A stretch of 64,000 bases of DNA from Reyranella sp. (GCF_004297405.1 NZ_SCVC01000042.1:274476-338475), one strand, 5' to 3'; positions 25,858-35,001 are shown, counted from the stretch's first letter. Made by a program: numbers and translations. The notes: a model not told the origin generated them from the letters alone.

Positions 25858-27648
25858 ATGACAGGACCCGACCTGGGAACGGTTCCTGCACGCCACCATA
25901 TGGCTTGGGCCACGCGTGCGGTGCTTCTCGTCGATGTCGTGGAGTCTGTCCGGCTCATCGAACAGGATGAAGTCGGCGCCATTTCGCGTTGGCTCGCTCT
26001 CGTCGAGGATGTGAGGGCTGACATTTTGCCATCGCATAACGGACGGCTCGTGAAGAGCCTCGGCGATGGAATGCTCCTTGACTTCAGCGAAGTCAGATCC
26101 GCTGTTTCTGCGGCCCTTGCAATTCAGGACGCCAGTGAACGACGGAACGCCAGCCTGCCCGCCGAGCAAAAGATCATGCTTCGGATGGGTCTGGAAGTCA
26201 GCGATGTAATCGTCGAAGCCAACGATGTTCTCGGTCGCGGCGTGAACCTAGCGGCACGGCTTATGAGCCTTGCCGGGCCTGGTGAGATCGTGATCTCACA
26301 GCATGTGCGAGATGGCCTGACGCCCAGCCTGGACGCGGACGTCGAGGATCTTGGCGATTGCTTCGTCCGCCACCTCACACAACCGATAAGGGCTTATCGG
26401 ATAGGTCCGCCGGGCCGACATCCGATGATCAGACAGGGGGCGTTACTCGACGAGTTGGCGCCATCGATTGCAGTCATACCCCTAGCATCCCGCAACATTG
26501 CACATGACCACGGAGTGCTCGGTGAAGTGCTTGCGGAAGAAATCATCCGAGGACTTTCCCATTCTTCGAGCCTGAATCTCGTCTCACGTCTGTCTACAAC
26601 GGCGTTCCGCGGCCGCGATGTTCCCATGGGCGAGGTCGGCGTGCGCTTGAACGCTGACTACGTTCTGTCCGGTGCCTACGGTAACGGCGACAAACGCCTG
26701 AAGCTCGACGTGAATCTCTCAGAAACGAAATCGGGGCGGATCCTCTGGGCCGAGAGCCTTGAGGATGACGCCTTTGCCATACTCAGCGGAGAGCAAGAGT
26801 TGATCGGCCGTCTTATCACCGCGGTAAACGCCGCAGTGACGACCCGGGAACTTCAGAGAACGCGGTCGCAGCCGTTGCCGACACTCAAAGCCTACACACT
26901 TCTCATGAGCGCAGTCAGCCTGATGTATCGGTTGTCGCTGCCTGATTTCGAGGAGGCGCGTCGGCTGCTCCAGGAGCTGGTCGACCGCGGGATTCGCCAT
27001 CCGATACCGCTAGCATGGCTTGCCAATTGGCACGTCTTGAGGGTCCAGCAGGGGTGGTCGCAGGATGCACGGCAAGACACCTACCTGGCATTGGAGGCTA
27101 CCAAGCGTGCTCTGGACATCGATCCTGATTGTTCGCTTGCCCTTGCAATCAACGGGTTCGCGAACGTCAATCTGCTCAAGAAATTTGACGTTGCATACGA
27201 ATCCTATGAGAGCGCCCTGGAGATCAACCCGAGCAATTCGCTCGCATGGCTACTGAAGGGTACCCTCCATGCTTTCAGAAGCGAGGGGCAGCAGGCGGTC
27301 GATCACACCGAGCGTGCACTCAAGCTCTCGCCGCTCGATCCGCATCGGTGGTTCTACGACTCGCTCGCGACGACAGCTTGCCTCGCCAATCAGCAATATG
27401 AACGAGGGTTCGAACTGGCGCAGCGCTCGCTGAGGGCGAATCGCAAGCATACGTCCAGCTGGCGCGTCATGACGATCGCGCAGTGGCAGCTCGGTAGGTT
27501 CGACGATGCGCGCAAGTCCGTACAGGAACTCATGAAGCTTCAGCCAACGCTGACGGTCAGCGGGTGGCTAAGGAGCTCTCCGGCCGCCGACTATCCGATT
27601 GGACGGGCGGCTGCAGAGGTGTTGCGTCAAGCGGGAGTGCCAGAGTGA
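25858..27648 (+). CDS. Class III adenylate/guanylate cyclase with TolB/FlgO-like and TPR regions, 596 aa
   Basis: Probable cyclic-nucleotide synthase with a sensor-like C-terminal half. The cyclase domain (about 15-170) has first metal Asp D26 (LLVDVVES), K-x3-GDG with the second metal Asp (VKSLGDGMLLDF), and DVLGRGVNLAARL carrying the substrate Asp, Asn and transition-state Arg, so it looks active. Residues about 200-320 resemble the FlgO/TolB-N-type domain (SIAVIPLASR; VRLNADYVLSGAYG). The rest is TPR-like helical repeats (DPDCSLALAINGFANV; EINPSNSLAWLLKGTLHAF). No transmembrane helix is seen. A GAGGGGG site fixes the ATG at 25858. It is 33 bp from the next gene and its base composition is less GC-rich than the surroundings. 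Confidence 0.85.
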   Translation: MTGPDLGTVPARHHMAWATRAVLLVDVVESVRLIEQDEVGAISRWLALVEDVRADILPSHNGRLVKSLGDGMLLDFSEVRSAVSAALAIQDASERRNASLPAEQKIMLRMGLEVSDVIVEANDVLGRGVNLAARLMSLAGPGEIVISQHVRDGLTPSLDADVEDLGDCFVRHLTQPIRAYRIGPPGRHPMIRQGALLDELAPSIAVIPLASRNIAHDHGVLGEVLAEEIIRGLSHSSSLNLVSRLSTTAFRGRDVPMGEVGVRLNADYVLSGAYGNGDKRLKLDVNLSETKSGRILWAESLEDDAFAILSGEQELIGRLITAVNAAVTTRELQRTRSQPLPTLKAYTLLMSAVSLMYRLSLPDFEEARRLLQELVDRGIRHPIPLAWLANWHVLRVQQGWSQDARQDTYLALEATKRALDIDPDCSLALAINGFANVNLLKKFDVAYESYESALEINPSNSLAWLLKGTLHAFRSEGQQAVDHTERALKLSPLDPHRWFYDSLATTACLANQQYERGFELAQRSLRANRKHTSSWRVMTIAQWQLGRFDDARKSVQELMKLQPTLTVSGWLRSSPAADYPIGRAAAEVLRQAGVPE

Positions 27649-27681
27649 CAGATTGAACTCATTGACCTGAAGGGGGCAGCC

Positions 27682-28932
27682 ATGTCTGTGGAATCATTCC
27701 TGGGCGGTTTGGGAGGACTTGGCGGTTTGGGCGGCCTTGGTGGGCTCGGAGGACTAGGAGGCCTCGGCGGGCTTGGGGGACTCGGAGGCCTAGGGGGACT
27801 CGGAGGTCTTGGAGGACTGGGCGGCCTTGGGCTCATGAACTCGGGGCCGGTGGCCGAGGCGCTGATCTACAGCCGCGACGGCATTGCGGGAACATGGGCG
27901 CCCTTGCCATCACCGGTGATCGCCCAGCACGCCCTCGACGATCCGAATAACCTTCAGCGTTGGGAACCTTGGGTCAGGGCGAGCATCGTCGACTTCGAGC
28001 TTCTTTCTAATCTTCACTTCTTCCCCGACACGACTGTGGCCGGAAAGATGAAGTTGAAGCATCTCGATGTAGCGACTCCCTCCTTCCAAGATCTGGTCAC
28101 AATGACGCGGCCGACGGATGCGATATTCGAAAGCCAAATGAGCTTTGTGAACAGCTACGCTGATCTTCGAGCAGACCGCGCGGCAGAAATCATGACGCAG
28201 TTGGGCGGCGCCGTCGCCTTCATGACTTCAATTGCATTCCTTTCCCCATCGCGCACACCTTTCACCTACGAGCTGATTGCAGCTGCGGTACGTCTCGCGA
28301 ACTTTACCGAGATGCGATTCAAGCATGCGCTGGCGGCTCGCCGTCCCCATGAATATTCGCCACAGATTCAGCCGATGATCCTGACGCCGGGCCACAGCAG
28401 CTTCCCGAGCGGCCATGCCACCGAAACCTTCATAACAGCGGTTGTATTGTTGAAGCTGTTGAGCGCAGCAGCCGCGGCCGCTGCAGCCGCGGCAACTCCG
28501 TTTATTCTTCCATACGCCGATCTGAAGTGGGGTGCGCAATTCATGCGCTTGGCTTCTCGCGTCGCGATAAACCGCACCATCGCCGGGGTGCACTTTCCGG
28601 TCGACACTGCCGCTGGTGCGCTGCTCGGTCTGACACTTGGCGAGTACTTTGTGCATCGCTGCAAAAACGACGCCGCATATGAAGCATACGCGTTCGATGG
28701 AACGAAGTTCCCCGATGGGACGACCGCGGTTACGTTGCCGCCCGGTGACGGCGATTTCTATTGGCTCGAATTCTATGACGTGGCGACCGCGAAGCAGGTA
28801 ATTCCGACCGCGGCAGGCACCGCGGCGACCGCTTATGTGACCTTGCTCGGAGGAACTCAACCATTGGCGGTCAGCGCCACTCAAACGATTTTGGGTTGGC
28901 TCTGGGGTAAGGCGTTGGCTGAGTGGACTTGA
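27682..28932 (+). CDS. PAP2-fold / vanadium haloperoxidase-like enzyme with N-terminal GGL repeat, 416 aa
   Basis: The protein begins with seven residues, then 14 uninterrupted Gly-Gly-Leu units (residues 8-49). The rest has the vanadate/phosphate-binding signature shared by vanadium haloperoxidases and PAP2 phosphatases: K214-x6-RP222, PSGH at 242-245, and R298-x5-H304-x3-D308. Length and the helical region before the first motif favour the haloperoxidase side, but phosphatase activity is possible. A run of ten alanines lies between motifs 2 and 3. No signal peptide is visible. AAGGGGG precedes the ATG. It is the middle gene of the accessory trio, 33 bp from each neighbour. Confidence 0.82.
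   Translation: MSVESFLGGLGGLGGLGGLGGLGGLGGLGGLGGLGGLGGLGGLGGLGGLGLMNSGPVAEALIYSRDGIAGTWAPLPSPVIAQHALDDPNNLQRWEPWVRASIVDFELLSNLHFFPDTTVAGKMKLKHLDVATPSFQDLVTMTRPTDAIFESQMSFVNSYADLRADRAAEIMTQLGGAVAFMTSIAFLSPSRTPFTYELIAAAVRLANFTEMRFKHALAARRPHEYSPQIQPMILTPGHSSFPSGHATETFITAVVLLKLLSAAAAAAAAAATPFILPYADLKWGAQFMRLASRVAINRTIAGVHFPVDTAAGALLGLTLGEYFVHRCKNDAAYEAYAFDGTKFPDGTTAVTLPPGDGDFYWLEFYDVATAKQVIPTAAGTAATAYVTLLGGTQPLAVSATQTILGWLWGKALAEWT
27703..27828 (+). repeat. 14 x 9-bp in-frame repeat encoding (Gly-Gly-Leu)14
   Basis: Every unit encodes Gly-Gly-Leu, yet 11 of the 14 units differ in codon choice. The synonymous scatter means the amino-acid repeat has been kept while the DNA diverged, so it is an old, selected peptide tract and not fresh slippage. 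Confidence 0.95.
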
Positions 28933-28965
28933 ATCGTTCGGCAATCATCAGTTGCGAGGTCTTCC

Positions 28966-31200
28966 ATGACGGACAAACCAAGCGCCGATCGCCGCCAGCG
29001 TGAATTCAGCCAAAGCGATCTCGACGGGATAGATCCATACTTCTTCTGGGTTCTGCGGGCTGGCCGGCCTTACTTCTTCCTTCCGGGACGGCAGCGGCAG
29101 GGACAGGAGCTTCTCCCTGTTTTCCTCCGCCTGAAAGATGGGGTCACGCCCCGTGACTTTGCCGAGGGCGAGCACATCAAGGATAGAGAAAAGCGCGCCG
29201 ATTGGCGGGCGGCGGTTCAGGTGCCGTCTCTGTTCACCGACTCCAGCGTTGGCGCCGAGGATGCAAAGTACATCACGGCGATGGTCCGCTCGGACTACAT
29301 TCTCAAGAGCTTTATGCCGGGCCCAGCCTTCGATCCTGGTACCTCGAGCGCCACAGTGGCCGCGAGTCCCCGCTGGGACCCGCAATTATGGGCGGATGTC
29401 CGGGACGCTGTCGTAAGCATGAGTCCCGGGCGTCCATTGGATTCGACTTCGTTGCCTCCTTCGGAACACGTGGCCGATAAAAAGAAGAAGCGCGAGGAGA
29501 AGACGCAGGCGGCCGGAGCCGCACCGGCTGGGACCGTCGTGATGGGAATCATCGACGACGGAATTGCTTTCGCTAATGAGCGATTTTGCAGATTTGTCGG
29601 CGGTAACGTCGAATCGCGTGTCGCCTATTGGTGGCTGCAGGACGGTCCGTCCGTTCCGCCTTATCCGGTCTTTCTTCCCCCTCCAAACCCCGTTTTAGAC
29701 CCGGTTCCTCATGGCTGCGAACTGGATAGGGGACAGATCAATGCGCTGCTGGCCAGATGTACCAAGGCTGGCCAGGTTGACGAGGACCTGCTCTATCGTC
29801 AGGCCAGGCTGATCAACTTCAAGACGGATGGCCACCAATCCGCGGCGTGGCGGATCTCGCACGGCACGCACGTCATGGACATTGCAAGCGGCTCGGATCC
29901 ATCCCTTGCCCGTAGCGACCGGCCAATCATAGCTGTGCAGCTTCCGATAAGGGTGACAGCCGACACGTCCGGAGGGTCGCTCTTCCCGTACATCTGGAAT
30001 GCCATTTGGTACATCGTGGAAAGGGCGGCGGCGATTCCGGGCGCTACGCGTTCACCGGTGGTGATAAACCTCAGCTACGGGCGTCTCGAGGGGCCGCATG
30101 ACGGGACGGCGGATATCGAACTTGCGATCGATTTGGCGATCGCGGTCTGCAAGGCGCGCCGCATTTCCCTGCGCGTCGTTCTGCCCGCCGGCAACAGTCA
30201 CCTGTCACGCACTCATGCCCAGATCAATTTTGCCAGCGCGACTTCCGTCCAAACGCTCCGTTGGCGCATCCTCCCGGATGACAAGACGCCGAGCTTTGCC
30301 GAGATCTGGTTGCCCAAACGGCGACCTGGGGTTGCCGGTAACCGGATCGAGGTGACCATGACGGCGCCGACAGGCGAATACCACACTATCACCGAGACGA
30401 GCGGACCTGTCGCGTGGACCGGGACAGGTGGCTCGACCTATGCCGAGGCTTGGTACTACTCGTCGCTCCTGACGAATCGCAGAATGTTTCGATTTTCGCT
30501 GTTGCCGACAACGGCCCTCGATACCGCCACGCCACTTGCGCCGGCGGGCGTATGGGTGATCGACCTCAAGAACGTAGCGCTGACGCCCAGTGAGACCGTT
30601 CACGCTTGGGTACAGCGGGACGATTCGCTCTATGGCTTCCCACTGCGCGGCCGCCAGTCCTTCTTCGAGGACTTCAACTACAAGCGATATGACGATGCGG
30701 GGCGAGATATCGAGATCGACGACGCGGCCAGCGTGGTCAAACGCGAAAGTACGATCAATGCGATCGCGACCAGCTCGACGTTGATCGATGATGCTCCGAT
30801 CGTGGCAGGCGGTTACCTTCGAAAAGAGTTGGTAGCTGCGAAGTATTCGTCCGCTGGAGCTCAGGCGCTGCCACCGCCACCGCGTTCGCCCGATGCCATG
30901 GCGCCAAGCGAGGATTCGCGGGTGCATCACGGTATCCTGGCGGCCGGATCGCATAGCGGCTCGGTGGTCGCCATGGGGGGGACCAGCGTCGCAGCGCCAC
31001 GAATCGCCCGGTTCGTGGCCGGCAAGCTTGCCTCGGGTGCAGCGGGCAATCGTCTGGCGGTCAGGAATCAAGCCACTGCGGACGAGGGCGTGCTCCTTCC
31101 ACCTCCCGCCAATCCAGCTCCGCCGCCTGGCGGACGTGGAGGTGCGGGCAGAATGAACCTCGGCCCGGTCGTGGCCTTGAAGAGGTATGAGCTTCCCTGA
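28966..31200 (+). CDS. Subtilisin-like (S8) serine protease with long N-terminal region, 744 aa
   Basis: Serine protease with a complete S8 triad: Asp in GIIDDG (197/198), His299 in SHGTH and Ser674 in GGTSVAAP. About 190 residues precede the catalytic domain, ending in a Lys/Glu-rich linker (ADKKKKREEKTQ). The His-Ser interval is long, with a beta-rich insertion near 430-560. No signal peptide or membrane helix is visible, so it is probably cytoplasmic, which is unusual for subtilases outside conflict or signalling systems. A Pro/Gly-rich tail ends the protein. It is the third gene of the trio, with GAGG before the ATG. Confidence 0.87.
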   Translation: MTDKPSADRRQREFSQSDLDGIDPYFFWVLRAGRPYFFLPGRQRQGQELLPVFLRLKDGVTPRDFAEGEHIKDREKRADWRAAVQVPSLFTDSSVGAEDAKYITAMVRSDYILKSFMPGPAFDPGTSSATVAASPRWDPQLWADVRDAVVSMSPGRPLDSTSLPPSEHVADKKKKREEKTQAAGAAPAGTVVMGIIDDGIAFANERFCRFVGGNVESRVAYWWLQDGPSVPPYPVFLPPPNPVLDPVPHGCELDRGQINALLARCTKAGQVDEDLLYRQARLINFKTDGHQSAAWRISHGTHVMDIASGSDPSLARSDRPIIAVQLPIRVTADTSGGSLFPYIWNAIWYIVERAAAIPGATRSPVVINLSYGRLEGPHDGTADIELAIDLAIAVCKARRISLRVVLPAGNSHLSRTHAQINFASATSVQTLRWRILPDDKTPSFAEIWLPKRRPGVAGNRIEVTMTAPTGEYHTITETSGPVAWTGTGGSTYAEAWYYSSLLTNRRMFRFSLLPTTALDTATPLAPAGVWVIDLKNVALTPSETVHAWVQRDDSLYGFPLRGRQSFFEDFNYKRYDDAGRDIEIDDAASVVKRESTINAIATSSTLIDDAPIVAGGYLRKELVAAKYSSAGAQALPPPPRSPDAMAPSEDSRVHHGILAAGSHSGSVVAMGGTSVAAPRIARFVAGKLASGAAGNRLAVRNQATADEGVLLPPPANPAPPPGGRGGAGRMNLGPVVALKRYELP

Positions 31201-31288
31201 CTGCACGCATCTCGGTGGAAGTATGGCCCGGCGCTCCTGATTGTGCGATTTTCCGGGTGAGTGATGTCTGAATGAAAAGCGAGTACCG

Positions 31289-32449
31289 ATGGCCGCCGAG
31301 AGGATGAAGAATGAACCCAAGATCGATGCCGACGAGGTGCTCGGCGGTATCGTGGAATGGGTGAGCATCGAAAGCCCGAGCCACGACGCCAAGTCGGTCA
31401 ACAAGGTCGTCGATCATGTCGAAGGCCAGTTCCGTGACCTCGGGCTGAAGCTCGAGCGTATCCCGGGGCGTGACGGGTTCGGCGACATCCTCGAGGCGAA
31501 GACCCCGGCAGAATGGAGCCAGGGCGAGGGCAAGGGCATCCTGATCCTCGCCCATCTCGATACGGTGCATCCCATCGGCATGATCGAGAAGGAGCTGAAG
31601 GTGCGTCGCGAAGGCGACAGCATCTTTGGTCCCGGCATCTACGACATGAAGGCGGGCGGCTACATCGCCTACTACGCGCTGCGCCACCTGATCCGCCAGG
31701 GCAAGCGGACCAAACTGCCTGTCACCTTTCTGTTCATTCCCGAGGAAGAGGTTGGAAGCCCAACTTCGCGGGCGCGCATCGAAGAGGCCGCGAAGGGCCA
31801 CAAATACGCGCTGGTCATGGAGCCGGGCCGCGACGGCGACAAGGTCGTGACGTCGCGCAAGGGCGTCGGCCGCTTCACTTTGTCGGTGAAGGGCCGGGCT
31901 GCCCATTCCGGTGTCCGCCATCAGGACGGTCGCAGCGCCATCCTCGAAATGGCGCGGCAGATCGAGCGCATCGAGGGCAAGACCGACTATGCCCGTGGCA
32001 TCACCTGCAACGTCGGCCTGATCCGCGGCGGCTCCGGCGTGAACGTGACGCCAGCAGAATGCGTGGCCGACGTCGACCTGCGCGTCCCCAGCCAGCAGCT
32101 CGCCGAGGAGATGACCCACTGGTTCCTGAACCTGGAACCGATCGGCAAGGACGTCACACTCACGGTCGAAGGTGGCATGAACCGGCCGCCCTACCAGAAG
32201 GACGCCGGCATCTCGGCGCTGTTCGAGAAGGCCCAGGCGATCTATCGCGAGATTGGCAAGGAACTGCACGACGTGCCGCTGACCGGCGGCGGCAGCGACG
32301 GCAACTTCACGGCGGCACTCGGCATCCCGACCCTCGATGGGCTGGGCGCCGACGGCAAGGGCGCACACGCCATCGACGAGCAGATCTACTACTCGTCGCT
32401 GGTACCGCGGACCTATCTCTGCACGCGGCTTCTGGAAACGCTGGAGTAG
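31289..32449 (+). CDS. M20 family zinc metallopeptidase, 386 aa
   Basis: M20/CPG2-like metallopeptidase, possibly a glutamate carboxypeptidase or amidohydrolase. Metal-site motifs are AHLDTVHP, GPGIYDMKAGGY (bridging Asp) and FIPEEEVGS (catalytic Glu-Glu), with the distal His in the C-terminal KGAHAIDEQ. The dimerisation domain starts near SRKGVGRFTLSVKGRAAHSG. It returns to high-GC codon use immediately after the accessory trio. Convergent with the NAD-binding protein gene, 10 bp apart. Confidence 0.9.
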   Translation: MAAERMKNEPKIDADEVLGGIVEWVSIESPSHDAKSVNKVVDHVEGQFRDLGLKLERIPGRDGFGDILEAKTPAEWSQGEGKGILILAHLDTVHPIGMIEKELKVRREGDSIFGPGIYDMKAGGYIAYYALRHLIRQGKRTKLPVTFLFIPEEEVGSPTSRARIEEAAKGHKYALVMEPGRDGDKVVTSRKGVGRFTLSVKGRAAHSGVRHQDGRSAILEMARQIERIEGKTDYARGITCNVGLIRGGSGVNVTPAECVADVDLRVPSQQLAEEMTHWFLNLEPIGKDVTLTVEGGMNRPPYQKDAGISALFEKAQAIYREIGKELHDVPLTGGGSDGNFTAALGIPTLDGLGADGKGAHAIDEQIYYSSLVPRTYLCTRLLETLE

Positions 32450-32459
32450 GGGCCGCCGT

Positions 32460-33074
32460 TCAATAGGCTGCTGTGAAGCGCTGGCGAGAGTGCTTGGGCT
32501 TCTCGACTTCGTCGACGATCGCAATGGCGAAGTCTTCGAAGCTGATCTGGCTCTGGCCCTCGTCGTCTTCGAGCAGGTGATCCTCGCCGAGCCGGAATTC
32601 ACCAGTGCGTTCGCCGGGGCGAATCGAGGCGGGGGGCGAGATCGCCGTCCAATCGAGGTCGGTCACCTTGCGGAGTTCTGCGAGCGCCAGGGACGCGGGC
32701 TTGGAGGTCGGCGGCTGCACTCCCCTGTCGGCCATATGGTCGAGATGTGTACGGCCGTCGGATCGGATCAAGCTGCCGGCGCCGACCACGAACAGCGCAC
32801 GCTTCACGCCGGAACGACGCACGGCGTCGAGTACATCCCGGATGTTGGCTTCGTTCCACTTGACCGAAGCGACGACGACGGCGTGGCCGGCGAGAACGGC
32901 GGCGAGGTTTGTGACGTCTGTCGTGCTCGCCTGCCTTACGGTCATGCCGGCGCGCGGCTTCATCTTGGAGGCGTCGCGCGTGAGCGCGGTGACGGCATGG
33001 CCGCGTGACAGCGCTTCGGTAAGGATGCGGCTGCCGACATTCCCGGTGGCGCCAATCAGTGCAATGTCGGTCAT
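32460..33074 (-). CDS. NAD(P)-binding protein, atypical SDR/NmrA-like, 204 aa
   Basis: Rossmann-fold protein with N-terminal ALIGATGNVGSRILTEALSRGH (GxxGxxG) and the atypical-SDR pattern seen in YwnB-like NADH-flavin reductases or NmrA-like regulators (SLALAELRKVTDLDWTAISPPASIRPGERTG). No classical YxxxK is evident. It overlaps the upstream hydrolase gene by 4 bp, so the pair is one unit. Function not known. Confidence 0.82.
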   Translation of the reverse strand: MTDIALIGATGNVGSRILTEALSRGHAVTALTRDASKMKPRAGMTVRQASTTDVTNLAAVLAGHAVVVASVKWNEANIRDVLDAVRRSGVKRALFVVGAGSLIRSDGRTHLDHMADRGVQPPTSKPASLALAELRKVTDLDWTAISPPASIRPGERTGEFRLGEDHLLEDDEGQSQISFEDFAIAIVDEVEKPKHSRQRFTAAY

Positions 33075-33970
33075 ATCTGGGTCGCCTTCATGAGATCTCG
33101 GAGTGCCGCCACCGTTTCGGCTGGCGCTTCTTGTGGAACATTGTGGCCGATCCCGGGGAGGATCCGCCGCTCGTAGGGGCCGGTAAAGTGACCGGCTTGG
33201 CGGTCGATCTCCGGTGCGGGGCCGACGCCATCGTGGCCGCCGTGCAGGTTGATGGTCGGCACCGAGATTTTCGGCTGCACAGCGAGCCTGGCCTCGATCG
33301 GCACCAGCGCAGGATCACCCTTCGCATAGGCGTAGCGGTGACGGTACGACTGAATCACGACGTCCACAAAGTCGGGATTGTCGAAGGAGAGGGCTGACCG
33401 CTCGAAGGTCGCATCGTCAAATTTCCATTCCGGTGACCAAAGCTTCCAGAGGAGCTTGCAGATATCGCGACGGTTCTGGGTGAGACCGGCGCGTCCACGC
33501 TCCGTGTGGAAGTAGTACTGATACCAGAAACGATGCTCCGCGGCTGCCGATGCCGGCTCGTTCGATGTGGCGATGTTTTGGATGTTGTAGCCCGTGCAGC
33601 TTATCAGGCCGCGTACGCGCTCGGGCCACAGGGCGGCGACGATGCAGGCGGCTCGTCCACCCCAATCGTAGCCGGCCAAAGCTGCACGCTGGATGTCGAG
33701 CGCATCCATCATCTGGTGTAGATCGTGGCCGAGTGCTGCCTGCTCGCCAGAGCGTGGCGTGGCGGGTGAGAGAAAGCGCGTGGGACCATAGCCGCGCAGA
33801 TAAGGCACCAGGACACGATGGCCGTCGGCCGCCAGCGCCGGCGCCACCTGGTCGAAGCAACGAACGTCGTACGGGAATCCGTGCAGCAAGATGACAGCCG
33901 CGCCATTGGCGGGGCCGTGCTCCTCGTAGGCGAGTTCGAGAACGTCCGTTCGTACCGTCTTGCTCTGCAT
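33071..33970 (-). CDS. Alpha/beta hydrolase, epoxide hydrolase-like, 299 aa
   Basis: Alpha/beta-hydrolase fold with HGFP (oxyanion), an Asp nucleophile in AGYDWGGRA instead of Ser, and a late GIGHNVPQEAP His. The Asp nucleophile is typical of epoxide hydrolases and haloalkane dehalogenases; the FPYDVRCFDQVAP and RGYGPT blocks favour epoxide hydrolase. The lid region is short and Trp/Tyr-rich (FWYQYYF). First gene of a two-gene unit, divergent from the desaturase. Confidence 0.82.
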   Translation of the reverse strand: MQSKTVRTDVLELAYEEHGPANGAAVILLHGFPYDVRCFDQVAPALAADGHRVLVPYLRGYGPTRFLSPATPRSGEQAALGHDLHQMMDALDIQRAALAGYDWGGRAACIVAALWPERVRGLISCTGYNIQNIATSNEPASAAAEHRFWYQYYFHTERGRAGLTQNRRDICKLLWKLWSPEWKFDDATFERSALSFDNPDFVDVVIQSYRHRYAYAKGDPALVPIEARLAVQPKISVPTINLHGGHDGVGPAPEIDRQAGHFTGPYERRILPGIGHNVPQEAPAETVAALRDLMKATQI

Positions 33971-33999
33971 GCCTGGACGATAGCGGTTCGGAGGCAGCG

Positions 34000-35001
34000 T
34001 TGACAGGTGTTACGACCACGCGCAGCCTCGATGTGATGAGCGCGGCAAGTGATCTCCTGAGCCTGGAAGAGAAGCGGCGGCTCGGCGCCAAGTCGAACCT
34101 CACCGGTGCGCTGCTCGTGTTGCACGCCTGGGTTTTGATCCTGGGCAGCATGGCGATTTTCGCCTGGTGGCCCAATCCGTTCACTTTCCTGCTCGGCGCG
34201 ATGGTGGTCGGCGGCCGGCAGCTCGGGCTTGCGATCCTGATGCATGATGCTGCGCACGGGTTGCTCTTTGCCGACCGGCGTCTCAACGATTGGGTGGGAA
34301 GCTGGTTCTGCGCCTATCCGGTGTTTACGAGCCTGACGCTCTATCGGCCCTATCATCTGCAGCACCATCGCTTCACGCAGCAGGCGGGTGACCCCGACCT
34401 CGGCCTTTCGGCGCCGTTTCCGATCAGTCGCACCAGCCTGCGCCGAAAGATCGTGCGCGACCTTACAGGGCAGACGGCCTATTTGCGTCGCGGTGACCAG
34501 ATCCGCCGCGCCTTGGGGCCGGCCGATGCGCCAGTGGCCGTCCGGCTCGGACGGTTCTGGCAGCGGGAGAAAGGTTCTCTGCTCGTGAACGCCGCGATGC
34601 TGATCGCCTGCAGTGCAGCGGGCTATTGGTGGCTCTACCCTGTGCTGTGGCTGCTGCCACTCGCCACCTGGTACCAGTTCATCAGCCGCATCCGGAACAT
34701 CGCCGAGCACGCAGTCGTTCCCGACAACGACGATCCGCTGCGCAACACCCGCACCACCTACGCCAATCCGCTGGTCCGGCTCCTGATGGCGCCCTACTGG
34801 GTGAACTACCACCTGGAGCATCACCTGTTCATGTTCGTGCCCTGCTGGCGTCTTCCGGAAGCGCACCGCCTCCTGCTGGCTGGCGGTCGTCGTCACGCCA
34901 TGGAGATCAAGCCGGGCTATCTCGCCGTCTTGAAGGCCGCGACGTCTGCGCCCATCGACGCAACGCGCGGCGGTCGAAGCGGCACTGCCCAGCACATCTG
35001 A
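34000..35001 (+). CDS. Fatty acid desaturase family protein, 333 aa
   Basis: Membrane di-iron desaturase/hydroxylase. The three His boxes are visible: HDAAHG, HLQHHRFTQ and NYHLEHHLF. Two hydrophobic pairs surround them (LLVLHAWVLILGSMAIFAWW and AAGYWWLYPVLWLLPLATWY). It acts on a lipid or another hydrophobic substrate in the inner membrane. The reading frame starts with TTG at 34000, supported by GGAGG five bases upstream; an ATG at 34036 is the alternative. Confidence 0.87.
   Translation: MTGVTTTRSLDVMSAASDLLSLEEKRRLGAKSNLTGALLVLHAWVLILGSMAIFAWWPNPFTFLLGAMVVGGRQLGLAILMHDAAHGLLFADRRLNDWVGSWFCAYPVFTSLTLYRPYHLQHHRFTQQAGDPDLGLSAPFPISRTSLRRKIVRDLTGQTAYLRRGDQIRRALGPADAPVAVRLGRFWQREKGSLLVNAAMLIACSAAGYWWLYPVLWLLPLATWYQFISRIRNIAEHAVVPDNDDPLRNTRTTYANPLVRLLMAPYWVNYHLEHHLFMFVPCWRLPEAHRLLLAGGRRHAMEIKPGYLAVLKAATSAPIDATRGGRSGTAQHI

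Noticed and set aside
27703..27828. Possible CRISPR-like or satellite array
   Set aside because: Units are 9 bp, contiguous, in frame and without spacers; it is a coding repeat.
27627..27836. Proline-rich minus-strand frame across the GGL tract
   Set aside because: It is the reverse complement of the glycine-leucine repeat, with no start signal or further domain.
25558..31200. Prophage or integrative element carrying the accessory trio
   Set aside because: No integrase, transposase, tRNA junction or flanking direct repeat could be found; only the base composition suggests transfer.
33709..34995. 428-codon minus-strand frame opposite the desaturase gene
   Set aside because: The plus strand carries all three desaturase His boxes; the antisense product is low-complexity.
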